Below, in pieces: positions 27,641 through 35,174 of a DNA stretch of 64,000 nt. Both the position numbers and the translations under genes were made by a program. This stretch comes from Alphaproteobacteria bacterium (GTDB taxonomy: Bacteria > Pseudomonadota > Alphaproteobacteria > Rhizobiales > Rhizobiaceae): positions 1,850,885 through 1,914,884 of the forward strand of contig JANSYK010000002.1 of the NCBI GenBank assembly GCA_024742485.1. The letters run 5' to 3'. Position 1 is the first letter of the stretch; each line of letters starts with the position of its first letter. The notes under the pieces were generated by a model. That model was not told where the DNA came from. It was given only the letters and a program-made list of their open reading frames with translations, and ran no database searches.

Positions 27641-28240
27641 TCAATTTGCGTCCAGATCCCAGTCCAGAGGAGTATAGTGGATAAAAATGTTGGCGTAGTA
27701 TTCGCCGTCAAGAGCATAAGGACGGCCATGCTTCAGTTTTGCCCCCTCAAAGAACACCATTTCGCCAGGTTCAATGGAGATTTCGTGCGCCACGCCATCG
27801 TGATCCTCAATATAGAGGGGCCAGGCACTGTTGAGGCGATGATCGACGCAAATCGTTGCACTTACCGCATGTGTTCGCGAGCGGTCCACATGGTTGTAGA
27901 GGTAACTTCCCGGTTGATAGACCCGAATACCGTAACAAGCTGCTTTGCGAAGCGTCCGACCACTCCATTCTTCGTGGGCCGGCTGTAGGTCGGTCAAAAG
28001 TTGCTGATTGAATGTTTCGTCCTGATAGACCAGGGAAGGGTAAGCCCTTTCATTCTCGGTTTCGATGAATCCGTCGCTCGCCTCATAGTGAAATTTGTGA
28101 ATATTTGACAGGAAGTGCGTGCGCAGTCGTTCGAACAGCACCGCATCCAGTTTTGATTTGGCAAACCCCAGGCCAAGATTCGGAACCCGCTCCAATTCGT
28201 CGCGTTGAGCTTCGATCAGGCGACTTGGTGTTTCATACAT
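27641..28240 (-). CDS. Second 2-oxoglutarate/Fe(II) oxygenase (prolyl-hydroxylase-like)
   Basis: 199 residues from the ATG at 28240, which overlaps the upstream stop as ATGTATGA; ATG 28288 (with AAGGAGG further upstream) would add 16 residues. The iron ligands are H117 and D119 (LYNHVDRSRTH) and the distal His is H171 (LKHGRPYALDGEYY). The usual Arg/Lys for 2-oxoglutarate is not obvious after H171, though R173 is close, so cofactor binding may be non-standard. WPLYIED and EPGEMVFFEG are typical core strands. It is probably a second hydroxylase with different residue specificity from the one at 24601. Confidence 0.78.
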   Translation of the reverse strand: MYETPSRLIEAQRDELERVPNLGLGFAKSKLDAVLFERLRTHFLSNIHKFHYEASDGFIETENERAYPSLVYQDETFNQQLLTDLQPAHEEWSGRTLRKAACYGIRVYQPGSYLYNHVDRSRTHAVSATICVDHRLNSAWPLYIEDHDGVAHEISIEPGEMVFFEGAKLKHGRPYALDGEYYANIFIHYTPLDWDLDAN

Positions 28241-29501
28241 CAAGCCGGTCCCGCGCAGCTTTTGCGAGCTGGAAGAAGTATCTTTCATGATCCGTCCTTG
28301 CCTCCTTTGACAATTGCCTGAGGTCAGAGCGCAAAAAGTCAACGTCTCTATAGGCCTGTTTGTGCCATTTTGAATCGCGAAACGCTGCCCTACCGAAATC
28401 ACCTGGATCGCTGTAATAGTGATAGAGGGTTCCTGCAGGAATTGATTCCTCATCGCAATCCGAAACCAGGAGTTCTTTTTCCTCGCGCAATTCGTATTTG
28501 ATATTATTGGCCGTCAGGGCCAGGGCAAAACAGGGCATTTCCGCAATCCACGCCAATTCAACGTCCGCTGCTCGTGCCAACAGAAAAAGTGCGTGGGCAA
28601 ACCGGAAACAGTCCGCGATGACTTTTTCGTTCTGTGCAACTTCGCCTGTCATGAAAACATTGACGCCTCCAGGCAGGAATTGTTGCTCGCATCCCATGGC
28701 ATCAAGCAATTTGTGAAGATCTATTCCCTTGCCTTTGTTAATGTCGACGGTGGAAAAAAAGATATCCTTTTCTATGTGCCAGTTGCGTGGCATGGCACAG
28801 CCGTTTGGCATGATATCGAGATTAAGGTCGCCATATAGAAAGATGTCGCTGTCGAGCAAAGCGATCAGCTCTGATTTTCCGACAGTTTGTCCGGCAACGG
28901 CCAGCGCCTCAACCCTGTTGAGTGCGGCGTGGCACTCACCGCCTTTGTTTCCGACATCAATGAGATTAGTCTGTGCATGATTTGTCGCAACGTCGAAATC
29001 GGTCTCATATGCGTCGAAAATAGCTTGAAGCTCGTGTGATATCGGGTGACGGTTGTTGCAGACCACCACATAGGTTTTCCAACCCAACGGTAGTTTGCCC
29101 CGGAAGGATTCCAGAAATATTGCGGTTTGCCACCAGAAATAGGGCTTGTCTTCAATGCCAATAACGAAGGTCGTCGGCACATGCGCAGTCAGGTCTGCCT
29201 CGCGCCTCTCCAAAAAACCCAATCGAGACAATTCGGATAGAACCTGCCCAACTTGCGGGACCAGAAAATCGCGTTCAACGGGAAACTGTGCCAGTAACGC
29301 GTCGACAACTTCATCAGTGGAGCGCTTACCATCGCAAAGGCTCCAGATTATGCTGCTGGAAGAATTGAGCGTAACCGCCTGATTGATGGATTCATCGCCT
29401 TCTGCACCGTCAGAGTGATCCGGCGCAACCAATACGATTTCGTTTCCAACTGAAAATTGTCTGACCTGGGAACGACGTTGCGGACGATCCACCGTAGTCA
29501 T
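28233..29501 (-). CDS. N-terminal PqqD domain fused to a GT-A-type glycosyltransferase
   Basis: 422 residues. Residues 15-97 form a PqqD-like domain (AVTLNSSSSIIWSLCDGKRSTDEVV...LSRLGFL). From about 108 on comes a glycosyltransferase-like domain with a D-x-D motif at 217-219 (IALLDSDIFLYGDL) and WIAEMPCFALAL, which recalls the W.xEM.AYA segment of hydroxyproline arabinosyltransferases, so it may be a diverged relative of the gene at 22337 with the domains in reverse order. It is the first enzyme gene after the Pro-rich protein gene. A leader-guided peptide glycosyltransferase is the likely role. Confidence 0.75.
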   Translation of the reverse strand: MTTVDRPQRRSQVRQFSVGNEIVLVAPDHSDGAEGDESINQAVTLNSSSSIIWSLCDGKRSTDEVVDALLAQFPVERDFLVPQVGQVLSELSRLGFLERREADLTAHVPTTFVIGIEDKPYFWWQTAIFLESFRGKLPLGWKTYVVVCNNRHPISHELQAIFDAYETDFDVATNHAQTNLIDVGNKGGECHAALNRVEALAVAGQTVGKSELIALLDSDIFLYGDLNLDIMPNGCAMPRNWHIEKDIFFSTVDINKGKGIDLHKLLDAMGCEQQFLPGGVNVFMTGEVAQNEKVIADCFRFAHALFLLARAADVELAWIAEMPCFALALTANNIKYELREEKELLVSDCDEESIPAGTLYHYYSDPGDFGRAAFRDSKWHKQAYRDVDFLRSDLRQLSKEARTDHERYFFQLAKAARDRLDV

Positions 29502-29721
29502 GAAGTGGTCCCACCTTGCAATACATCTAAGGCCGAAGAACCATCATTTAAGCCGTGAGCCAAATACAAGAATGTCACTGAAATAGGCAAGAAACTCCAA
29601 CTGCTAACTGCTCGTAATGTACCGCACAGCTCCCATTGGAGAATCTGTGCTACACGATGCACCATTTGGCAATGAGCATTTCGGTTCCGACAACCAACAT
29701 CGGCCGCAAATGATAATAGCG
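29502..29721 (-). terminator. Operon gap with a hairpin between the Pro-rich protein gene and the enzyme genes
   Basis: 220 bases without a supported gene. CACAG-CTCC (29625-29633), loop CATT, then GGAG and CTGTG (29638-29649, with an AAT bulge) can fold into a stem of nine pairs. There is no T-run on the transcribed strand. Its place right after the short first gene of the operon fits attenuation, so that substrate is made in excess over enzymes. Confidence 0.35.
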
Positions 29722-30078
29722 CTACGTTACAGGAACAGAAGGGAGCGGAGTCGGCGAAGCTGTCGGCGTATTTGTCGGCGGAGCCGTCGGTGCACCGGTT
29801 GGCGAACGGGTCGGCGCCGCCGTAGTGCCGGGCGCCAGTGTCGGCATGGGAACACTGCCGGGACTCATGGCCGGTTGGGCGAATACAGCATTGGGAAGAT
29901 TGACTGACATGATCACCGGTGCCGCCCAAGCAGCCTTGACCAAACCACGCTTGGTGATGCCATCATCATCCTGCTCAGCAGCATCCGCTGCCTGCTCAAG
30001 CTCGTTGACCCTCTTGCGCAGGGCCTCAAGTTCATCATTGCTGTCATTAGACACTGAATCGGGGTCTTTTTTCGTCAT
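29722..30078 (-). CDS. Pro/Thr-rich secreted-type protein, candidate substrate (precursor) of the modification cluster
   Basis: 118 residues in three parts. Residues 1-40 are charged and mostly acidic, with a heptad-like DELEALRKRVNELEQAAD. Residues 41-67 form a signal-like segment (KRGLVKAAW...NLPNAVFA) with a plausible signal-peptidase site after A67. Residues 68-118 form a tail with 15 Pro, 11 Thr and 5 Ser in 51 positions, mostly P-T and A-P-T units, with no aromatic or acidic residue. It is the first gene of the leftward operon of hydroxylases and glycosyltransferases, where RiPP precursors usually sit. The ribosome-binding site is weak (AGGGCGAC). I infer that the tail is hydroxylated and O-glycosylated and that the N-terminus is recognised by PqqD domains. 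It has no known homologue that I can name. Confidence 0.8.
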   Translation of the reverse strand: MTKKDPDSVSNDSNDELEALRKRVNELEQAADAAEQDDDGITKRGLVKAAWAAPVIMSVNLPNAVFAQPAMSPGSVPMPTLAPGTTAAPTRSPTGAPTAPPTNTPTASPTPLPSVPVT

Positions 30079-30371
30079 GAATTATGTCGCCCTATTGTCC
30101 CACTACCAATTTGCAGAGTGCCATTTGCCCATCGTAACTGACAATCTACCAAAGAACTCCATATCATTAATAATATGAAACAGGCAATTATTATTCGGTA
30201 AACTCACTGGTAAAACTCAATTGCTGGATTTATTTTGACAACTACTAATTGTCCTCTTCTGAATTTTAGTCAAATACGGGAATTTCCGTCTCTCGATCAT
30301 CTTGACCATGCGGATGAAAACTGCCAACAAAACGGCTGCTTTGAGGGGATTTAAGTCGTGAGTGTCAAATA
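30079..30371. promoter_or_regulatory. A/T-rich divergent promoter region of the modification cluster
   Basis: 293 bases separate the leftward operon from the rightward epimerase gene. The region is strongly A/T-rich and contains the palindrome CATATcATTAATaATATG at 30161-30178, a possible operator. On the minus strand TTGCCT stands about 17 nt ahead of A/T-rich hexamers, but the -10 is poor. No gene is supported. Confidence 0.4.
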
Positions 30372-31388
30372 TTGAGTTGGCGGGATCATGCCGTTTTAGT
30401 GACGGGCGGCGCATCATTTATCGGGTCGCATCTTGTGGACGCCCTTGTTAGGCGAGGTGCACGAGTTACAGTTGCAGATGATTTGAGCAGTGGGCGTCTC
30501 GCAAATTTGGAAGGCCATCTCGAAGCAGACCGGATCCGGTTCATTCAAGTTGATTTGCGGCGACAGGATGCTGCGGAAACGGCGGTGGCGGGCCATCAAA
30601 GCGTGTTTCATCTGGCTGCCGATCATGGAGGGCGAGGGTATATTGAAACACATGAGGCGGCCTGCGCAGCGAACCTTCTTCTAGACGGAATGATCTTCAA
30701 GGCGTGCGTCGAGAGCGGCGTGGAACGGGTGATCTACGCATCATCCGGATGTGTTTATCCCAAAAACTTGCAGGCCGACAAAGACAATATTGTCAGATTG
30801 AATGAGAACCATGTCGGTCCACCCTATGATGCGGACGGAATGTATGGTTGGGCAAAACTGATGGGTGAGATGGCGCTGGCCACTTATGCGCGGGAACAGG
30901 ATATCAAGGCGGTCAGTTGCCGCTATTTCACTGCCTACGGTCCTCGTGCAACAGAGAGCCATGCCGTCATTGCCATGATTGCAAGAGCATTTGTCAGGCA
31001 GGATCCGTTTGAAGTTTGGGGGACGGGTGAGCAGGTCCGCAATTGGACCTATATTTCCGATATAGTCGAGGGGACTTTAAGGGCTGCTGAACTCGCCGAT
31101 AACGGCGAAGCCTATAATATCGGGACAATGGAGGGAACCAGGGTCATGGACGCGGCCAAAATGGTCCTGAAGCGCTCAGGCCACGTTTCGAATATCCAGA
31201 CCCTTCCTGAAATGCCAACGGGCCCGTATTACCGCATTGCCGATAATTCTAAACTGGCTGACAGGACCGGCTGGCGCCCTGCAATCAAGTTCGAAGATGG
31301 GCTTGCACAAACCATGGATTGGTATCAGGCGGTACACTCGACAACGGATATCAAAACGCGCCTACCCAACCTTCTTCTGGAACGCTGA
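30372..31388 (+). CDS. NAD-dependent nucleotide-sugar epimerase/dehydratase (extended SDR)
   Basis: 338 residues. VTGGASFIGSHLV at about 10-22 is the NAD motif, SSGCVYP holds the active-site Ser region and YGWAKLMGE supplies Tyr and Lys; AEL.DNGEAYNIG is typical of the family. Its TTG start at 30372 is forced: an in-frame stop lies at 30342 and no ATG or GTG precedes the Rossmann strand. It probably makes an epimerised sugar nucleotide (GDP-mannose 3,5-epimerase-, UDP-glucose- or UDP-xylose 4-epimerase-like) for the glycosyltransferases around it. Confidence 0.88.
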   Translation: MSWRDHAVLVTGGASFIGSHLVDALVRRGARVTVADDLSSGRLANLEGHLEADRIRFIQVDLRRQDAAETAVAGHQSVFHLAADHGGRGYIETHEAACAANLLLDGMIFKACVESGVERVIYASSGCVYPKNLQADKDNIVRLNENHVGPPYDADGMYGWAKLMGEMALATYAREQDIKAVSCRYFTAYGPRATESHAVIAMIARAFVRQDPFEVWGTGEQVRNWTYISDIVEGTLRAAELADNGEAYNIGTMEGTRVMDAAKMVLKRSGHVSNIQTLPEMPTGPYYRIADNSKLADRTGWRPAIKFEDGLAQTMDWYQAVHSTTDIKTRLPNLLLER

Positions 31389-31446
31389 TGGACGGTCGCT
31401 GCTTTGCCGGCACATGTACAGCCAGGCATCCCGATAGGCGTCGAGC

Positions 31447-32649
31447 ATGATTGTAATCCTTCCGTCGGAAGAAAGGGTACCGGTTCCTGACGGCATCAGG
31501 ACGATTGGACAGCTGCATCAATTTCTCTTCGAAACTGCTGGATTTCCAACGTCAATTCTACGCCTGTTCAATAAGTCGGATGAGGTTACAACCGACAGCG
31601 AACTTGCTGCGGCTGGCGATGACGCGGTGATTGATCTTGCGTTGCAGGTTGGCGACGGATTCACGATCTGTCGCTCGGCAACAAGAGATGTGCTGGATTC
31701 TCAGCAATCGGAAACCTTTGTACCCCACAGATCTTTAAAAAAGGCCCGCAGACTGGATCACTTCGTCGGCCCACCTGGAATCAGACTGGGAAGCGAACAG
31801 GATGAAAACAAGGAACACGCTTCGCGATTTCGGGTGCCATTTGAAGAGCACCGGCGAAAGCGGGTGCGCGTTCTGCGTGAAAAGCGCGCACAGCTGGATT
31901 CGGGACCAATTGTGGTGAGCACATTCAATTGGGGCTTCCGCCAGATGTTTGAAAATTGGGCAGCATCATGCGATCACCACAAGATTGATAGTCGCAATTT
32001 CACACTATTGTTTCCCACCGATGAGCGCGCGGATGCACTTGCCCGTGACCTGGGATTTGTGACCTACTTCGACGGAAATTCCTATGGCGACCTGCCGACA
32101 GAAGCGGCTGGTGCTTTTGGCGATCGGATTTTCGGACAAATGCTTTTTGCCAAAATCGCTATGACCATGGATATGCTCGATGTTGGCGGTGATTTTTTGC
32201 GCCAGGATGTGGATCTGATCTGGGCGAAAGATCCACGAGGTGATCTTGCAACGCGCATGGATCGTCAGAGCCTGGATATGCAGTTCATGTATGATGGACC
32301 CAGCGCTATACACCAGCCGCTACATTACAATTCGGGATTCATCTTCATCCGGAGCAATTCGTTTTCCCGCCATATGTGGAAAACAGTGTTTGACAATTAC
32401 GGCCAAATTCTCGCCGAGCGTGCCGAGCAGCGGGTTATCAATGTGGTCGCCCATTGTCTGCGGGAAAGAGGATTGCGCATGGAAAGGCTACCCGAACTCC
32501 GCTACATAAACGGTCATGTTATTAGCCGGCTCCTGCGCAACAAAGCTGAGCTGCCGAAGGAATGGAGCGTTGTGCATGCCAGTTGGACGAGTGATATCGA
32601 TCGGAAGATTGTAAACATGAAGAAATTTGGGCTTTGGTATCTGGATTGA
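31447..32649 (+). CDS. Ubiquitin-like N-terminal domain fused to a GT77-type glycosyltransferase
   Basis: 400 residues. Residues 1-70 read like ubiquitin: a starting beta strand, a helix with Q-L-H-Q-F-L, then GFPTSILRLFNKSDEVTTD aligned to ubiquitin GIPPDQQRLIFAGKQLEDG, and a last strand ending LALQVGDG against LVLRLRGG. Residues 75-150 are a basic linker. From 155 on there is a nucleotide-diphospho-sugar transferase domain (PF03407/GT77 type) with D-V-D at 254-256 (FLRQDVDLIWAKDP) and HYNSGFIFIRSN. Plant GT77 members (RRA, XEG113) extend arabinose chains on hydroxyproline of extensins. The ubiquitin-like part is probably a binding or structural module, since its end is internal. Confidence 0.78.
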   Translation: MIVILPSEERVPVPDGIRTIGQLHQFLFETAGFPTSILRLFNKSDEVTTDSELAAAGDDAVIDLALQVGDGFTICRSATRDVLDSQQSETFVPHRSLKKARRLDHFVGPPGIRLGSEQDENKEHASRFRVPFEEHRRKRVRVLREKRAQLDSGPIVVSTFNWGFRQMFENWAASCDHHKIDSRNFTLLFPTDERADALARDLGFVTYFDGNSYGDLPTEAAGAFGDRIFGQMLFAKIAMTMDMLDVGGDFLRQDVDLIWAKDPRGDLATRMDRQSLDMQFMYDGPSAIHQPLHYNSGFIFIRSNSFSRHMWKTVFDNYGQILAERAEQRVINVVAHCLRERGLRMERLPELRYINGHVISRLLRNKAELPKEWSVVHASWTSDIDRKIVNMKKFGLWYLD

Positions 32650-32682
32650 GGCCCATTTGACGACGTTGTTTTCAATATTTGA

Positions 32683-33690
32683 TCAGGCACCATTTAAATT
32701 CAGCTTCTCCCTGACCTCCGGCAGTTTGATGAACCCTTCAAAAAAGTCGCTTGAGAATCGCGCCGCACTTTCGGGTGACAGATGTGATCCGTCAGCCGTT
32801 TGCAGTCCTTCAAAGGAAGGCAGTATGTAGGGCATACCCAGCCGTTCTGACAACCAGGACAGATGATTTGTTTCTACCCGATAATATGGAGCTGTGGTCA
32901 GAACGATCAAAGTGCCGCGTGCGTCCATTTCCTGCTTGAATTCGGTTGCAAATTCCAGGGCACGCGGAAAACTGTCGCGCTCTTCGCCTCTCTCTATGTC
33001 ATATCGGTATTTGGGCTCCAGAACATTACGCCACCACCCACTTTGAGACGAACGATAGTGGATCCAATTTGAGGTCAATCTGCCGTCAAAATATTCTATT
33101 CGCGGCAAAGTTCGGTGTAATGCAATTGATAGCCACCACTTGGCCGTCCCCTCTATCACAGCCTTAACGGCATTCCAGGTGCCCATATCAACGACCTGCT
33201 GCGCCCAGCGCGAGTAATTTCCGCTGAAGATAAAGGGTCCGCCATTGACGACCACGATTTTTGGTCGCAGATCGTGCCGCCGAAACAGATCAGTTGCAAA
33301 TCGTGCTCCGTCGGCGTGACCAACTGCGAGATTGAATGTTGTAAGTCCCAGTTTTTTTGCGGCACGGGTGATAGGTTCTTCACGCAGCCCGAGTTGAGTA
33401 CGCGAGTTGCCGACAAAAATGATGTCCGCTTTTCTGGCTTGCTTTATGGAATCGCCCAAACCGTAATAGAGAATTGGATGGGACAATTCCTTTTCGCCGG
33501 AGAACACAAAAAATGCATCCTCACCGGGATCACCAAATTCGGGCATAGTCTGAATTTTGGGATGTATGCCCGGGCGCAGATTCAGCTGCGGTAAAAGCCA
33601 TACCGAGGTACCAAAGGAAGTTGCAAAGATCAAAGCGGGAACGAGCCAGTGCAGGATCAAGCGAACATCAAACTTTCCTTTCGCAGCCAT
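32683..33690 (-). CDS. SGNH/AlgJ-DltD-like protein, partner of the MBOAT acyltransferase
   Basis: 335 residues with one N-terminal membrane anchor (about 11-33) and a periplasmic domain. IIFVGNSRTQLGLRE near residue 90 is the Ser-containing block of SGNH-type acyl-transfer proteins and DGSHLSPESA near 300 gives the Asp-x-x-His. It starts 14 bp after the MBOAT stop. Such pairs move an acyl (often acetyl) group across the membrane onto a sugar or polymer; here the target could be the glycoprotein or an exopolysaccharide. Confidence 0.72.
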   Translation of the reverse strand: MAAKGKFDVRLILHWLVPALIFATSFGTSVWLLPQLNLRPGIHPKIQTMPEFGDPGEDAFFVFSGEKELSHPILYYGLGDSIKQARKADIIFVGNSRTQLGLREEPITRAAKKLGLTTFNLAVGHADGARFATDLFRRHDLRPKIVVVNGGPFIFSGNYSRWAQQVVDMGTWNAVKAVIEGTAKWWLSIALHRTLPRIEYFDGRLTSNWIHYRSSQSGWWRNVLEPKYRYDIERGEERDSFPRALEFATEFKQEMDARGTLIVLTTAPYYRVETNHLSWLSERLGMPYILPSFEGLQTADGSHLSPESAARFSSDFFEGFIKLPEVREKLNLNGA

Positions 33691-33704
33691 CCTTCGTGAA
33701 GTCC

Positions 33705-35174
33705 CTAAAACTGGAAATAGATAAATGTTTGAACGGACGAGTACATCATCAGAACTGCAGCGAGCATACCACCTGCGTAGATTGATTTTTCATAGGCCCC
33801 GGCTGGACCAATCGGGGTGCGTTCGCCAAGCAGAGCCCTTGCGTGAAACAGCCAGACCGCCATGCTCAAACACCAGCCAAAAACAAGAAGGCCGTCTATC
33901 TTGTTTTGGCCGTGAAATCCGTCGATTGCCTGCGGCAAAATCAGCAGCGCATGTTGGGCAATGTGCATGGCCTGCACAATGCTCTCTGAGCGAAACAGGC
34001 TGAGGCTGAAAATCCAGACCAGTTGAACGACGGCAAACCAGGCGAGCATTTGTGCGATGGATTTCGGCTTGTTGAGGCCCAGTGTCCGTTCGGCCAACAG
34101 AGCGAGACCCAACACACCACCCCACGCCAGAAAGGTCCAGTTTGCGCCGTGCCAAAGGCCACTCAGGATCATGACCAACAGCAGGTTCAATGCCACCCGG
34201 GCAGCTGTTGACTTGTGACCTCCTAAAGGGATGTAGACATAGTCGCGCATCCATTGGGACAGCGTGATATGCCACCGCCGCCAGAAGTCTGAAAAACTGG
34301 TGGCGATAAAGGGTGCATTGAAATTGATGGGGAGCCGGAACCCCATTTGATAGGCAAGGCCGCGAGCGATATCGGAGTATCCGGCGAAGTCGCAGAACAG
34401 CTGATAGGCAAAAAACACCATCAGCGAGAGCGCCAGCAACCCATTTGGTTCGCTGGCGGCCTGTTCCCAATGTTGATCGACGATTGTTCCCAGATTGTCG
34501 GCAATGACCAATTTCAAAAACAAGCCCCGCAGGATCAGGTAACTTCCCTCCAAAAAGACACGGATGTGAAAGCGCCGCTTGCGATCAAACTGATAGAAAA
34601 AGCTTCTGGCCCGGACAATCGGGCCAGCGACCAGCTGAGGAAAGAAAGCGATGTAGCAGGCGAACCGAAGAAAATTCCTTTCGGCCCTGATGTCACCCCG
34701 ATAAACATCGATTGTATAACTCAGAGACTGGAACGTATAAAACGAGATACCAATCGGCAGAACAATGTCAGGAAGGCTCCAACCTGTGAATGATGCGCCC
34801 TGTGCGGACGCAACGGCATGCCCCGCCTGGTTGGCCGAAGTTACAAGAAATCCGGCATATTTGAACCACGCCAGCAAACCCAGATTCAGCACGATTGAAA
34901 TCAAGACAATCTGCGTCGTTCTTCGTTTCACTGCACGCGCGGGCGTTTCGCTTGCGTCTTCGTGTAGCTGCGCATCGATCAAGCGACCAGCGATATAATC
35001 GACGGCCGTGCTGAACAGGATCAGAAAGATATACTGAGGAACGTGCCAAGCATAGAAAACCCAACTCAGTGCGAGCAGGGCAATGATTCGGAGCTGGGTT
35101 TTGCTGCCGGTCCCCCAGCGAACAATGAGCGCCAGCAAATAGAGACCGAGGAAGGATGCGGAGACAAAGCTCAA
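33705..35174 (-). CDS. MBOAT family O-acyltransferase (AlgI/DltB type)
   Basis: 489 residues, polytopic with about eleven membrane segments. The active-site His lies in MILSGLWHGANWTFLAWG, and WRRWHITLSQWMRDYVYIPLGG is the conserved MBOAT loop. It presents an activated acyl group to the SGNH partner downstream. Its start overlaps the stop of the GT61 gene (ATGA). Confidence 0.93.
   Translation of the reverse strand: MSFVSASFLGLYLLALIVRWGTGSKTQLRIIALLALSWVFYAWHVPQYIFLILFSTAVDYIAGRLIDAQLHEDASETPARAVKRRTTQIVLISIVLNLGLLAWFKYAGFLVTSANQAGHAVASAQGASFTGWSLPDIVLPIGISFYTFQSLSYTIDVYRGDIRAERNFLRFACYIAFFPQLVAGPIVRARSFFYQFDRKRRFHIRVFLEGSYLILRGLFLKLVIADNLGTIVDQHWEQAASEPNGLLALSLMVFFAYQLFCDFAGYSDIARGLAYQMGFRLPINFNAPFIATSFSDFWRRWHITLSQWMRDYVYIPLGGHKSTAARVALNLLLVMILSGLWHGANWTFLAWGGVLGLALLAERTLGLNKPKSIAQMLAWFAVVQLVWIFSLSLFRSESIVQAMHIAQHALLILPQAIDGFHGQNKIDGLLVFGWCLSMAVWLFHARALLGERTPIGPAGAYEKSIYAGGMLAAVLMMYSSVQTFIYFQF

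Noticed and set aside
27604..27729. N-terminal extension of the fucosyltransferase-like/kinase fusion
   Set aside because: It overlaps the 3' end of the oxygenase gene and shows no homology; the ATG at 27603 gives a 37-bp intergenic gap.
29498..29929. 143-codon frame overlapping the Pro-rich protein gene
   Set aside because: It is an out-of-frame reading of the Thr/Pro repeat region on the same strand, has no ribosome-binding site and would destroy the operon logic; the 118-codon frame has the coherent leader, signal and tail.
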